NCBI GenBank assembly: GCA_029783825.1
Contig: JAREIK010003421.1
Span: forward strand, 264,802 to 328,801
Direction: 5' to 3'
Origin: Sapria himalayana
Lineage: Eukaryota; Streptophyta; Magnoliopsida; Malpighiales; Rafflesiaceae
Length of the DNA stretch: 64,000 nt
Shown piece by piece: positions 39,501-46,214 of this stretch. A program made the position numbers and the translations under genes. Every line of letters begins with the position of its first letter. The first letter of the stretch is position 1. The notes under the pieces are model-generated. The model searched no databases, was not told where the DNA came from, and worked only from the letters and a program-made list of their open reading frames with translations.

Positions 39501-41919
39501 AGTAATTTCATTAATGAATGCTCATGAGACTTATATTAGTGGCTGCATCCCTCAAGATGTTAGACTTGCCCTAGTGGATCAATTTTTCGTTCTTGCAGGT
39601 TTGAGGAATGGAATGCTTCTCAAGTTTGAGCTACCTCGTTCCTCTTCATCTTCACTAGATTTTCCTAGCTATGTAGAGTCCCTTATCTCTCATTTGGTAA
39701 ATGGTGGTGGTGCTGTGGAAGATGCTCCTGCTGTTCCTCTTGAGCCGCGACTGCGTGATGTTGATTTAGTGGACGTTGATACTGAAAACCTGCTTTGTAA
39801 TCTACAATTAGTCGCAGCCCGTCAGATTGGCATCACACCTGTTTTCATTGTTCCACTGAATGATTTGCTTGATGCAGACATGGTTGTGCTTAGTGGTAGG
39901 CCGTGGTTGCTGCGAGCTGCGAGGAATGGTCTTGGCTTTTCTTCAATTGCATTTCGACCATCAACTCACGCCACTTTCATTTGCTCTGCTGAATACCAGA
40001 CGGGTGTTTTATTTGTAGCAGAAAACAGCTTACATCTGGTAAGTTTTTTTTTAATGATCGACACTGTCTTGTTTCATCGTGTACATGGTAAAGATTGGCT
40101 TAGATAATTTAATGCATGCATCACCAAAAAATTGACAATTTACATTTTCTTGTTTGATTTTTTAAATTAGAAGTAACAAATCACCATCCTTCACCTTATG
40201 CTATATCATTTATTATATTCATGGAACATATGTATTGCTTCACAATTTTCACTCATGTACTAGAAGTACTACATTGTGTGCAGTGTGAGCAGTAGACAAT
40301 GGTTGTTGTGTGAAGTGTGAACAACAACAAAAAATGTGTAGTGTGAGTAATGGAGAGTGCAATATATTGTTTTACTGATAAAGGAAGCTAAAATTCTTAT
40401 TATTATGTTGTGGAGACAAACAATATAATTACATGTAGAGTTCATCTAAAATTTAGATGTGATTTTTTAGTCGGGGGAAACTTGACCATTTGATAAAAGA
40501 GCTTCTGGGCAATGGGATGAAGATTTGATTATTAATTGATTTTTAACTATCGATTGTTATTTGACAATCTATTAAGATGAATTTCTTTTTTGTATTTTCA
40601 TCATATACGATATGCAAGATATTATATTTAGAGGTCAAAATATCACTGTACTCATCCTAGACAATACAAGTATATGTTGTTGTTTCTAAGCTTATGAGAT
40701 TAAGATTAGACGAGCTTAGAGTGTACGTGCAGATTATTTCTTATTTTCATCTTATTTTCTTCAAAGAAAGTGTGAGATCCTTTTTTTAATGCTTGCTACA
40801 TATCTGATACTGCCCTTTTTTTTTGGGCTTGAAACAAAAAATGCAAGCATAACTCACACATACATATAATTAACACACACACACACACACATTCACACCT
40901 ATACACCCGCACATAGACACACTCCTCATTCTTCTATAGCTTGGGATTGGCAATGCAAGCATAGTTCACACAAGTAGAGTTAAATCAACAAAGGTAAATG
41001 ACACTCAAAAATGCAGAAAATTAGATTTAGGGTTTGATATACACCACGAAAAAATGATTGAAAATTTTTTATAATCTGCCTCAATGTGGATGTCATTTAT
41101 AAAAAAATAATCATGGTCTAATTTTGGTGCTCATTGGATATATGATATAACATATATATAGAAAATAAAAGAAAATTAGAGCTCCTTTACATCACTAATA
41201 TTTCCCTTGCTTGCTATTCATCAACCATACTTATTGCACAAGTCTTCTGCCACTTGGGATTTGTGAGTGGAAAATACATTGACTAGCCTTATCATGAATA
41301 TTTTTCTAGCTAGGCACCCGAGTATAAATGTGATAAAGTATACATAATCTGAGCAATATACAAGAGTTCACAGACATATAATGTGGTCAAAAATACTCAT
41401 AAAAAATGGGAAACAACTTCATTTTCATTTGACCGGGAACATTGGTGTTGCTATCGACAGCAATGCCCAATTTTTTTTCTCTGTTATTTTTTTTTTCAAA
41501 ATTTAATATTCGTTAGTATCTTATTGTGTTCTTAATTCCAGTTATGTTTTTTCGATTTCCTAATCTGTATAATTTGAATTGCACTTTGTTTTCTTATTAT
41601 TGCTTTAGGTAGAAATGGTACATTATAATAGGCTTAATGTGCAGAAGTTTCATCTTGGCGGGACTTTGCGTAAAGTCCTGTACCATGATAAAAGCCGGTT
41701 GCTAGTTGTGATGAGGAATGATCTTTGTTGTGGAGAATTTCTATCTGATATATGCTGTGTAGATCCTCTAAGTGGTACAGTGGTTTCATCTTTTAAATTT
41801 GACAATGGAGAAACAGGAAAATCTATGGAGCTGTTGAGTTTTGGGAACCAAGACGTTTTGGTGGTGGGAACTTGTTTATCTTCTGGCCCTGCTGTTATGT
41901 TTAGCGGCGAAGCTGAAAG
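3380..41919 (+). CDS. CPSF-A/DDB1/SF3B3-like beta-propeller protein, internal part of the gene (join of 7 exons)
   Basis: Joined CDS 3380-3514, 18113-18186, 18279-18362, 37007-37094, 37229-37389, 38049-40038, 41609-41919 gives 2843 nt, about 948 codons, with no stop and every phase matching. Seen motifs include FGTIKDLAAVPWND, GKDILVVISDSGKLSFLAF, SGTIWSMCFIS, GPLAHGIVEVPHSNGFAF and RIGDALLMDLRD. These resemble the plant protein family of Arabidopsis At3g11960, annotated as a CPSF A-subunit protein. Relatives (CPSF160, SF3B3, DDB1) are multi-propeller scaffolds of nuclear RNA-processing or ubiquitin-ligase complexes; the partner of this plant paralogue is not shown by sequence. The part present corresponds to the N-terminal and middle propeller region (MMS1_N-like). 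The family length is near 1,380 residues, so an N-terminal exon before 3380 and roughly the last 350-400 residues with the CPSF_A domain after 41919 are missing and presumably lie outside the window. The locus spans at least 38.5 kb and probably more than 64 kb. Gene identity is strong from recalled family sequence; exon borders are inferred from splice consensus and phase. Confidence 0.9.
3515..5034. other. AT-rich intron, nothing recognised
   Basis: Start of the 14.6-kb intron. Only low-complexity AT stretches, including (TA)n near 4765-4782, were seen. Confidence 0.4.
5035..5610. repeat. hAT subterminal relic with a short tandem repeat
   Basis: A GC-richer block with the typical hAT-end phrases of this window (GTTTGGGCCAT, GTGCTCGAC, TGGGTCATGC). 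About 5258-5400 carries tandem copies of a roughly 22-bp unit built on TTATTCTAGGCTTGCCTGG, three near-identical and several looser. No target duplication was found, so the element is eroded. Confidence 0.5.
5611..6804. other. AT-rich intron, nothing recognised
   Basis: No coding or structured signal seen. Confidence 0.35.
7450..10980 (-). pseudogene. hAT transposase (BED finger, DUF659, hAT dimerisation), broken
   Basis: Minus-strand pieces in order. About 10,980-10,740: a BED-like finger (NTIICIFCDKITKGGIYRYK..L.G). 10,352-9897: DUF659, with EYSIMSDGWTKRKGRTLINF and QVITDSHSNYK. 9805-9600: YWTSCAALCIDLILKDI and the HSRLLNMMRHFTGQK block. 8624-8403: SFWNIIIICLKISSLVVRVLRLVDGEKK. 7794-7606: C-terminal MNDLVYIKYNRALKKR followed by the acidic tail. 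Frameshifts, stops and a 0.87-kb internal duplication make it nonfunctional. The short + strand frames in this interval are shadows. Confidence 0.85.
8051..9767. repeat. Direct tandem duplication inside the hAT transposase
   Basis: Copy 1 (about 8051-8890) and copy 2 (about 8922-9767) carry the same sequence with an offset of 871-878 bp. Both hold TAGATAATCGATATAAAAT at the start and CAATATCTTTTAATAT at the end, with scattered substitutions. The duplicated part encodes the SFWNIII...VRVLRLVDGEKK to TLERTISLNGY region. Confidence 0.85.
11418..11635. repeat. Six degenerate copies of a 16-bp palindrome
   Basis: The core AAAACGACGTCGTTTT is perfect at 11,587-11,602. Near copies are at 11,423, 11,454, 11,509, 11,542 and 11,618. 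They lie in the 5' subterminal region of the element 6924-11937, upstream of its transposase, where hAT transposases usually bind repeated motifs. Confidence 0.75.
12741..13300. mobile_element. 560-bp terminal-only hAT (MITE)
   Basis: Ends TAGAGTTATCAA and TTGATACCTTTA, flanked by CAAGTAAT (12733-12740) and TAAGTAAT (13301-13308). It has GC-rich left and right termini and no coding sequence. Its interior (CACTCAATTGTGATC, GTGGTCACTCGATG, CTAGACCCATGACTTGAGA) is shared with the element at 28936-29550. Confidence 0.8.
13496..15245 (+). mobile_element. CGTATCC-ended hAT element A (right end broken)
   Basis: Begins CTATGTTGCATGGATACG, the same terminus as the copy at 62,668. It has ACACG/GTATCC-rich ends, G-runs near 13,880 and 13,950, and internally deleted transposase remnants on the + strand. 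Its right terminal region is interrupted at 15,245 by element B; after B the terminus is not recognisable. Confidence 0.7.
14419..15055 (+). pseudogene. hAT transposase remnant: BED finger joined to C-terminus
   Basis: 14,445-14,545 reads GKGGGNVTFQCNFCRQIYRGSY, a BED-type finger start. 14,700-15,052 reads SPIKWWVVHGTVAPMLQSIA, then SSSCCERNWS, then MKRNKLAPQRAEDLVYVHNN and LRLLSRRSP, which is the classic plant hAT C-terminal dimerisation block. The DUF659 and catalytic core between them are deleted, and at least one stop and frameshift separate the pieces. The frame 14,825-15,055 is its last intact part. Confidence 0.85.
15246..16266 (-). mobile_element. CGTATCC-ended non-autonomous hAT element B, inserted in element A
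   Basis: Ends CTAAGTAACACGGATACGG and ...CAACATAG, flanked by CCCGTATG (15238-15245) and CCTGTATG (16267-16274), an 8-bp target duplication with one mismatch. It is inverted relative to element A, so the two shared flanks form a long imperfect inverted repeat of roughly 13.5-14.1 versus 15.5-16.26 kb. It carries a C-run near 15,730 and no coding sequence. The overlapping short frames on the minus strand are repeats, not genes. Confidence 0.8.
16275..16809. other. AT-rich intron, nothing recognised
   Basis: No repeat or coding signal seen. Confidence 0.35.
16810..17290. repeat. CA-rich low-complexity block with a 20-bp minisatellite
   Basis: Strongly ACAC/CCACTGC-biased. 16,972-17,039 holds about three copies of a 20-bp unit, ACACTCCACACTGCCACTGC. 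17,112-17,134 is a (CA)n run. Open frames here are compositional artefacts. Confidence 0.75.
17291..18112. other. AT-rich intron end
   Basis: Contains a (TA)n tract near 17,436-17,450 and no recognised element. The last part leads into the acceptor of exon b. Confidence 0.35.
18113..18186 (+). CDS. Exon b of the CPSF-A-like gene
   Basis: 74 nt reading GKDILVVISDSGKLSFLAF.SEMQ and the first two bases of an Arg codon. The acceptor is AATACAG at 18112 and the donor is GCG|GT at 18187. It follows a 14,598-bp intron and precedes one of only 92 bp. Relatives have one or two extra residues before GKD, so the acceptor could be slightly misplaced. Confidence 0.85.
18279..18362 (+). CDS. Exon c of the CPSF-A-like gene, ending at a GC donor
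   Basis: 84 nt starting after TTTTTTAG. It completes the split Arg codon and reads FLPLAHILLSSLGNSRCQLGRLLSVDY plus two bases of a Ser codon. The block matches the family segment ending LGR-L-VDS-G. No GT is available at the homologous boundary. The sequence after TATAG is GCAAGG, which fits the plant GC donor consensus, and joining there to 37007 gives VDY-S-GSFIAVSAYEDTLAVFSLS in frame. Confidence 0.8.
18363..19292. other. Start of the 18.6-kb intron, nothing recognised
   Basis: No transposase or repeat recognised. 18,660-19,110 is less AT-rich and could be part of an old element that was later split by the hAT at 19,301, but no similarity could be named. Confidence 0.35.
19791..22025 (-). 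pseudogene. hAT transposase, two in-frame stops
   Basis: One reading frame of about 745 codons from ATG at 22,025, broken only by TAA at 20,814-20,816 and TGA at 20,265-20,267. The TGA replaces a Trp codon in the family's WWKSY motif. Near residues 69-94 there is a BED-like finger with C69, H90 and C94, but Y72 stands where the second Cys should be. Catalytic blocks SVTSDIW and SVTFDNTSNN carry the two Asp residues. CMCHVINLI gives the C..H motif, and RHRWNYTYLML is the Trp-containing insertion block. The dimerisation domain PVLSRMARDLLTPP...STFS is near the end, followed by a long Asp-rich tail. The residue before STFS is Lys, where relatives have Glu. As it stands it cannot make full-length transposase. 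Confidence 0.93.
22062..22085 (-). promoter_or_regulatory. CT-rich tract upstream of the hAT transposase start
   Basis: On the coding strand a pyrimidine-rich (TCTC)n stretch lies just upstream of the ATG. The other hAT copies have the same tract at about 48,930-48,960, 50,640-50,690, 60,130-60,180 and 62,395-62,465. This resembles plant pyrimidine-patch core promoters or 5' leaders; the role is inferred. Confidence 0.45.
22838..23467. other. Intron sequence flanking the hAT, nothing recognised
   Basis: Moderate composition and no family recognised. It may continue the sequence interrupted at 19,293. Confidence 0.35.
23468..24290. repeat. Tandem duplication, unit about 410 bp
   Basis: ATTCAAAGTGCACA recurs with an offset of 410 bp (23,471 and 23,881). 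Colinear similarity runs through AAGCATTGATGTTTCTCATAG and CTGTAAATATTTAA-like phrases to the end of both copies. Non-coding. Confidence 0.85.
24468..24602 (+). mobile_element. LTR-retrotransposon fragment with primer-binding site
   Basis: TGGTACCAGAGC at 24,590 is one base away from the initiator-Met tRNA primer site TGGTATCAGAGC of plant Copia and TRIM elements. It follows directly after ...TTTGTACA, a plausible LTR end. A possible LTR start TGTTAATGAGAG is at 24,468. No downstream LTR was found. Confidence 0.5.
24603..26330. other. AT-rich intron with a weak hAT terminal relic
   Basis: 24,813-24,965 begins AAAGGTGTCAAG and holds hAT-end-like CATGCTAGGC/CACGGCCGAG phrases. It may be the left end of the + strand hAT whose coding relic follows. 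The remainder is AT-rich with nothing recognised. Confidence 0.4.
26338..27080 (+). pseudogene. Heavily decayed hAT transposase relic
   Basis: The + strand at 26,358-26,405 reads CMFHIINLIMQGRMKV, matching CMCHVINLIIQAGMKV of the intact copy. An IRKYK...Q..RVYTLYF stretch corresponds to the family's IRNALKYIRTPRRQQEF. 26,674-26,855 reads INIYLLIYTHTTRIILGYI, then NNIFNKYR and HRIKVEG, corresponding to NMCSSVYTSTTCIALR, FRKYR and RVKVEG. It carries many stops, frameshifts and microsatellite expansions ((TA)n near 26,815, (CA)n near 26,870). It is one of two hAT relics in the sense orientation of the host gene. Confidence 0.8.
27081..28032. other. AT-rich intron, nothing recognised
   Basis: Possibly the downstream part of the same decayed hAT; no motif could be confirmed. 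Confidence 0.35.
28042..28245. mobile_element. TATATCGG MITE, copy 1 (204 bp)
   Basis: Begins AAGGATTAAAAT and ends AATTTTTATCATTG, with about ten GATATATCGG-type subrepeats between. Flanks ATTATAATC (28,033-28,041) and ATTGTAATT (28,246-28,254) form a 9-bp duplication with two mismatches. The 9-bp length suggests a Mutator-like origin. Confidence 0.75.
28255..28927. other. AT-rich intron, nothing recognised
   Basis: No coding or structured signal seen. Confidence 0.35.
28936..29550. mobile_element. 615-bp terminal-only hAT (MITE)
   Basis: Left end TAGGTTCCAAATG and right end TTGATTGACACCACTA. Flanks TATGTACA (28,928-28,935) and TACATACA (29,551-29,558) match at 6 of 8 positions. The interior is shared with 12,741-13,300. 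No coding capacity; the minus-strand frames inside are shadows of terminal repeats. Confidence 0.7.
30549..30572. repeat. Perfect 24-bp palindrome
   Basis: AGCTTGACGGAG followed directly by its reverse complement, with further GGAGCTCCGTCGAGCTC repeats to about 30,612. It lies in a GC-rich patch within AT-rich DNA, between TTTTAAAAGGC (30,148) and GGCATTAAAAG (30,665), which could be the ends of a separate MITE. Confidence 0.7.
30986..31167 (+). mobile_element. tRNA-derived SINE
   Basis: About 180 bp, with a Pol III A-box-like GGAGCTTGACTGGT near 31,003 and a B-box-like GGGTTCAAGTCTC at 31,048-31,060, and an A-rich 3' tail. Perfect target duplication of about 22 bp, AATGGTGATTAGAG plus a T run, at 30,964-30,985 and 31,168-31,189. 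The minus-strand frame here is an artefact. The long perfect duplication indicates a recent insertion. Confidence 0.88.
31901..34975. other. AT-rich intron, probably decayed Copia upstream part
   Basis: No confident coding match. The frame 32,862-33,125 (minus) has no recognised similarity. Position upstream of the Copia pol relic makes decayed gag/integrase sequence likely, but this is inference only. Confidence 0.35.
34976..36250 (+). mobile_element. Decayed Copia retrotransposon: reverse transcriptase, RNase H and LTR start
   Basis: With stops ignored the + strand reads NIGCKMRKILHDLK near 34,985 (family VCRLKKSLYGLKQ), IIKYFMG near 35,235 (LRYFLGIE), SHQGYAIDTFMKI at 35,291-35,330 (SQKGYALDILKKF), then HMLVN.FFIENKIHDEIII and FISQNLIF.IFMY.LERKY (35,915-36,100), the RNase H tail. 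The LTR-like start near 36,096 resembles the one at 1718, and both share ATTATGGAT.AGGGCATCCAACTTGTG-type sequence. Sense orientation in the host intron. Confidence 0.75.
36251..37006. other. AT-rich intron end, nothing recognised
   Basis: Presumably LTR remainder followed by unique intron leading to the acceptor of exon d. Confidence 0.35.
37007..37094 (+). CDS. Exon d of the CPSF-A-like gene
   Basis: 88 nt encoding (S)GSFIAVSAYEDTLAVFSLS and LIDSNNITDK. The acceptor is TTATAG, and the donor AAG|GT is at 37095. It completes the Ser codon begun at 18361-18362 and ends in phase 0. Confidence 0.87.
37229..37389 (+). CDS. Exon e of the CPSF-A-like gene
   Basis: 161 nt after TTTCAG, encoding KVVFPPENEKF and later SGTIWSMCFISLD, PLLAVLLN and two bases of Arg. 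The donor AATAG|GTATGC is at 37390. Phase fits both neighbours. An ATG at 37316 is internal and not a start. Confidence 0.88.
37618..37956 (-). mobile_element. TRIM (terminal-repeat retrotransposon in miniature), antisense
   Basis: Two direct repeats of about 125 bp, 37,618-37,744 and 37,836-37,956, share ATTAGAA, GCTTGGGCCAAAC, AGCT.AGAT, GAGAG.GAAC, TACCATATA and the end TTAACA/TTAATA. Immediately before the second repeat lies CTCTCTGATACCA, the reverse complement of the initiator-Met tRNA primer site. So on the minus strand the order is LTR, primer site, about 90-bp interior, LTR. There is no coding capacity. It occupies half of the 659-bp intron between exons e and f and ends only about 90 bp before exon f. 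Confidence 0.82.
38049..40038 (+). CDS. Exon f, the main exon of the CPSF-A-like gene
   Basis: 1990 nt; the first base completes Arg and then 663 codons follow without a stop. It begins RGAVCNELLLLEWNF and ends AENSLHL. The acceptor is AACACAG (38048) and the donor CTG|GTAAG (40039). The ATG at 38077 is only an internal Met, because the open frame and the family similarity continue upstream to the splice site. Reading through the donor would add about 22 codons before a stop near 40105. The exon covers the central propeller region, with conserved RIGDALLMDLRD, CAWSWNP, GSLRIIR and GITGIW segments. Confidence 0.93.
40039..41608. other. 1570-bp intron between exons f and g
   Basis: Ordinary AT-rich intron with a (CA)n run at 40,874-40,890. 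No element recognised. Confidence 0.6.
41609..41919 (+). CDS. Exon g of the CPSF-A-like gene
   Basis: 311 nt after TGCTTTAG, encoding VEMVHYNRLNVQKFHLGGTL then LVVMRND, SSFKFDNGETGKSMELLSFG and SSGPAVMFSGEAE. The donor is GAAAG|GT at 41920. It joins exon f in phase 0 (SLHL-VEMVHYNR). The frame stays open past the donor until a stop near 42016, as expected for intron sequence. I found no downstream continuation (family: GRLIV...) in the remaining 22 kb. Confidence 0.88.
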
Positions 41920-43389
41920 GTACTTGGCAGAATTTTCACTTCATATCATTTCTGTACTGTGGGGTGACATGGATCAACATGGAGATTATCGCATTTATGT
42001 CATATCAAGTGTGTAGTAGAGTGGCCATCATGTAAGATTATTTCAATCAATTTTTCTTTTTATATATGTATTGTTAGGTCCAGCTTTTGTTCCTTGAATT
42101 AGCATTATCTATTGGGAGAAGAAGATTCGAGGAAGTATGATCTATATCTGAATCAGTTTTATGGTTTAAGTATAAAAGCCATAACTTTTAGACATGTGTT
42201 TGATCTGTGCTAGTTTGTTCGAAGATCATATTAGTGAACTAAAATTTATATAGGCGAATCCGATGAGAATATATTATGAGGATGATTGTTGGGCAAACAA
42301 AAGAGAGAAAGTTGAAAGAGGAGAGAAGGGAGCATAGTTCAAAATATTTCTTATTCAATAAAAAAGTGAAACTATAGTATTTATAGTTGTTATAAATCTA
42401 AATCTTAATACATCATAAGTAATCACACCAAGCTAATCTAACACATTAGAAAAGTAAATATATCACAAATACAAAAATGTTTTGAACAACTTATTCAAAG
42501 TGGAGTGTATGAATCTTAAATATCCATCTTGAAGACAAAAGCTCTGATCTAAGATTTTTTGAGAGTTTTCATAAAGATATATGTAAGTTGATTTTTAATT
42601 GATTCATGTGTATTAATAATAATTCTTTGAATCTTTTCTCAAATGAAATGTTAATTGTGGTCAATATGTTTTGTTCGTTTATTTAAGACAAGATTTGAAG
42701 TATTATAACAAGTTACTTGGTTGTCACAAAATATATGCATAGATCCTATGCTAGAAAAAATATATCTTGCAAATGTCAGATTTACAAAAACATACATATT
42801 TTCAAAAATATATCTTTCTACTTTACGTATGTACATGTACTCCATCAGGAAATAATATGTTATCTTTAACTTCATCTGGATGGTGATATATTGGGTTGGT
42901 CACGGTCTTCAGCATCGGCATGACACATGGATGTCCCATGCCTAGGCACTTGCTATGTTGACTCTAGTCCAGACTGTGACCAATTAAATTAGGCATGATC
43001 CAGGGCAAAGACATGACATGAGAAAGAGGCTGGGGCCCATGGGCCCTAAGGGCTATCGCGTATGCATGACACCACATGTTCTTGATATTGATCCTTTCAT
43101 TCTTTGGAGTTTTCTCATAATAGAGTAAAATAAAATTCCCAGTCAGAGAATATTCTTGAAAGCTGTGTGTTCAAGCCAAATATTAAAAAAAATTTTAAAA
43201 ATATATAGATTTAGAATCGAACTTCTTTGCAACACAATTTGTTGATAATAAACAGTATGAAAAAACAAAAACATACAATAGACATATTAAGAAAAAATGA
43301 TCAATATTATTAAAAATCTGAGAAAATTTGAGTGAAATTAATAAACTCTGTGGAGAAAGACTTGTAAGGGAACGAAAACTCAGGCACAA
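41920..43389. other. Start of the last intron, with a hAT terminal relic
   Basis: AT-rich. 42,893-43,080 has hAT-end-like GGTCACGG, GGCATGACAC and GGGCCCATGGGCCC phrases without recognisable ends or target duplication. No downstream exon of the host gene was found. Confidence 0.4.
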
Positions 43390-44800
43390 CTATTCACGAT
43401 GCTGCAATATTTTGTCTATAAAGCCAATATCAAAGTTTTGACCAATTCTCAATATCACGATATTGTATTATAGATAATAATGATTCAGTCGTGATCATTT
43501 ATAGTAGAAAAATATTTTGCTCATAAAGTTAATATCAAAGTTCAGATCAATATATATTATCATACTTTTGTATTATAGATAATAATGATTTAGTTGTATC
43601 ATTTATAATACGTTGCCATTTTGTCCATAAAGTCTATACCAAAGTTAAGGTTATTTACTAGTATTATAATTTTATGCTACAAAGATCAATGATGTAGTCA
43701 TGATATTCACTACGTTGCAAAACATCATCCATAAAGCTAAGTCTAAAGTCGCAACCACGTACAAGTACCACGACTTTGTGTTATAGAGAAGTATTAGCTG
43801 TGACTATTCACAACATCGTGACAATTATGCTTGAGAGAGAATTTGAAGAGATGACAAAGTTATTATCTCAACTTTGTGTCGTAAAATTCAACTTAAAATA
43901 TCACACAAATTTTCAAAGTATAAAAGCTACACAGAAAAAAAATAAAAAAAAGTAAAAAGAGGATAGAAGCAAATAAGGATAATGATGTAATTAAACTTAG
44001 GCACCATGATCACAACTTCAATTAGAGGCAGATCAAAGATGAACAACAAACAAAATTAATTAGAATTAGAGTTTTATTCTTGAAAATTAGTTTGAGTATT
44101 TATTGAGATTCATATAATTCACAAGATGATTTTTTATACATTTCATATAATTTTATCTCCAATGTCTTGTAATATTGAATTTTATTATTAGTTATGTAAT
44201 ATGTGTTATGATAAATAATTAAAAAAATGAGTTTATATTTAATTTATAATATATTTGAATATTGATGAATGTGAATGTACTGAGAACTAAAAATTAAGAT
44301 TTTTACAAATATGCTAGTTTATGTGTGTTTGTCATGGTGAACTATGGTAGTTATGTCATGAGACATACTCATGTGATTTGAATAAAAAAATGACCACACT
44401 TCAATCTTAATGCGTGAGATGAATAAATGAATGATAATTCCAAGATGATGTATGTTAATTATTAAGAGTATGAGACTCACAAAATTAAAAATATAAATGT
44501 ATTAAAAATCAATCTATTATGTACTATCTACATGAACTAGCCTCGGAGTAATATAAGAGTTAAGTAGAATATATTACCTAGAAGTTTCATCATAGTATGA
44601 GAGTTATGTATCGGTTGTGATGTATAATGATTGGTACCTCACGAGGTACATGTAAGTGTTGGAGATTCACATGGTAGTGATAGTCTTGTGAATTATTTTT
44701 GCTTGTATGTTTTTTATGAGTAAAATTTTTGAGACGATGTATGTTTAATTGTCATGAATATAATGCTCATTAAGTTAACAAATGTCTTTGTGAAAAAATA
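43390..44800. repeat. Dispersed repeat R, copy 2, with a 104-bp minisatellite
   Basis: ATAAAG(C/T)(C/T)AATATCAAAG-type anchors recur at 43,418, 43,523, 43,627 and 43,731, a period of 104-105 bp in four units. The sequence then follows copy 1 (29,850-31,900) without the SINE. Non-coding. Confidence 0.75.
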
Positions 44801-46214
44801 TTTTTCTTTCAAGTTGAGTGGATGTGATTTTGTTTCTTATTTATATTGTCAGCATATTTTTTTTTTATTTTGGAGCCATCATATGAATTAAATGAGCAGA
44901 GCTTTTAGGATTGAATTTTATTTGAGGTGCCAAATTAGCCATGTCATACTAAAATAACTTATTTTTTAGTGCCCCAGTTGGGCCATCTTACCGTGCCCTA
45001 GCATGATATGACTGGATTATGGTCGGTCCGTTTGGCTCAAGTCTGGGTAGATTCAGGATGGGTAGTGCTTGGCAGTGTTGGGATGTGTCGGGTCGGGTCG
45101 GACCTAAGCCTTGGAGATGCCATCCTAGGTTGACTGGTCGCTGAGACCAACTCATCGGTCGCGGTTTAATGATTTAAATTTTTTTTACAAATTAAAAAAT
45201 TTAAGTAACCCATTATTATTTATTTGTTATGACTTATGTCTTATGAGTATGATATTATATTATTTATTTATTTCACATAAATCAAAAAAAAATTATTAAT
45301 ACAAATAATAAAATTTAATAATCAAAAATATCAAAAAAACATATTCATTAATATTCAATCATTATCCAATCTAATCCAAAAAAAATAAAAGGATATAATA
45401 TCACAACATAAAATAAAAATTGTTAATCATAATTATCGACATGATATGCAAGCTTAATCCCAATGTTAATCGATGTAAGTATGTAAATGATCATCATTAC
45501 ATAAGCGTCTATTGGTATCATTTGCGGTGGGCTCAATCTCAATATTCTCAAAGTCTCATGAGTCATCATATCTCATCAACTCTTTAGCTTTTATTATAGC
45601 ATGATCTTGGATGCTCAACCTTGAATCTTCTCTATCTTTCATGCATACTAGTGCCTTAATGATATTTAATCGTAATTTTGATCTCCCATTCAAAATAATA
45701 TTTACTGTAATAGAAAAAGTGGACTCCAATAATATGCTTGACACCGGAGGAATTAGTAGTTTCCGTGCTATCTTAGATAGTATGAGATATGTGGACTCAT
45801 GATTTTCATCATTGTAAAAATATTAAGGTTCTTGTTATTGTTATGTGATAGGATTGAGCAGTAATCATTATTTAAGTACTGAGATAGCTTGTTCTTATTT
45901 GATATTTTCTTCTGTTATTTCTTTCTTGCTAATTGAATAGATAAATCATCATTTTCGAATATGTTGTTCATGTATGTAAGTGTAATTTAAATGATGTTTT
46001 ATAACCGTTTGGAATTTCTTCTTCTTTAGACCCATGAACAAACAAAAATTATTAAATTCTAATTATTTGTTAGGCATCCGAAAATATTTTAGAGAGGTAG
46101 TATTTTTTTAAAAAGTGAGGGAAATTCTTCGCTTGTACTATCAGGTTAATGATGTGACACTTGTATCTATCCTGAATACTCTTTCCTAATGACTATTCTA
46201 TTATTAGATATGTT

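Noticed and set aside
38077..40107. A stand-alone 676-residue gene starting at ATG 38,077 and ending at 40,107
   Set aside because: The homologous open frame continues upstream to an acceptor at 38,048, and a strong donor with family continuity (SLHL-VEMVHYNR) exists at 40,038. The 3' end of this frame is intron sequence.
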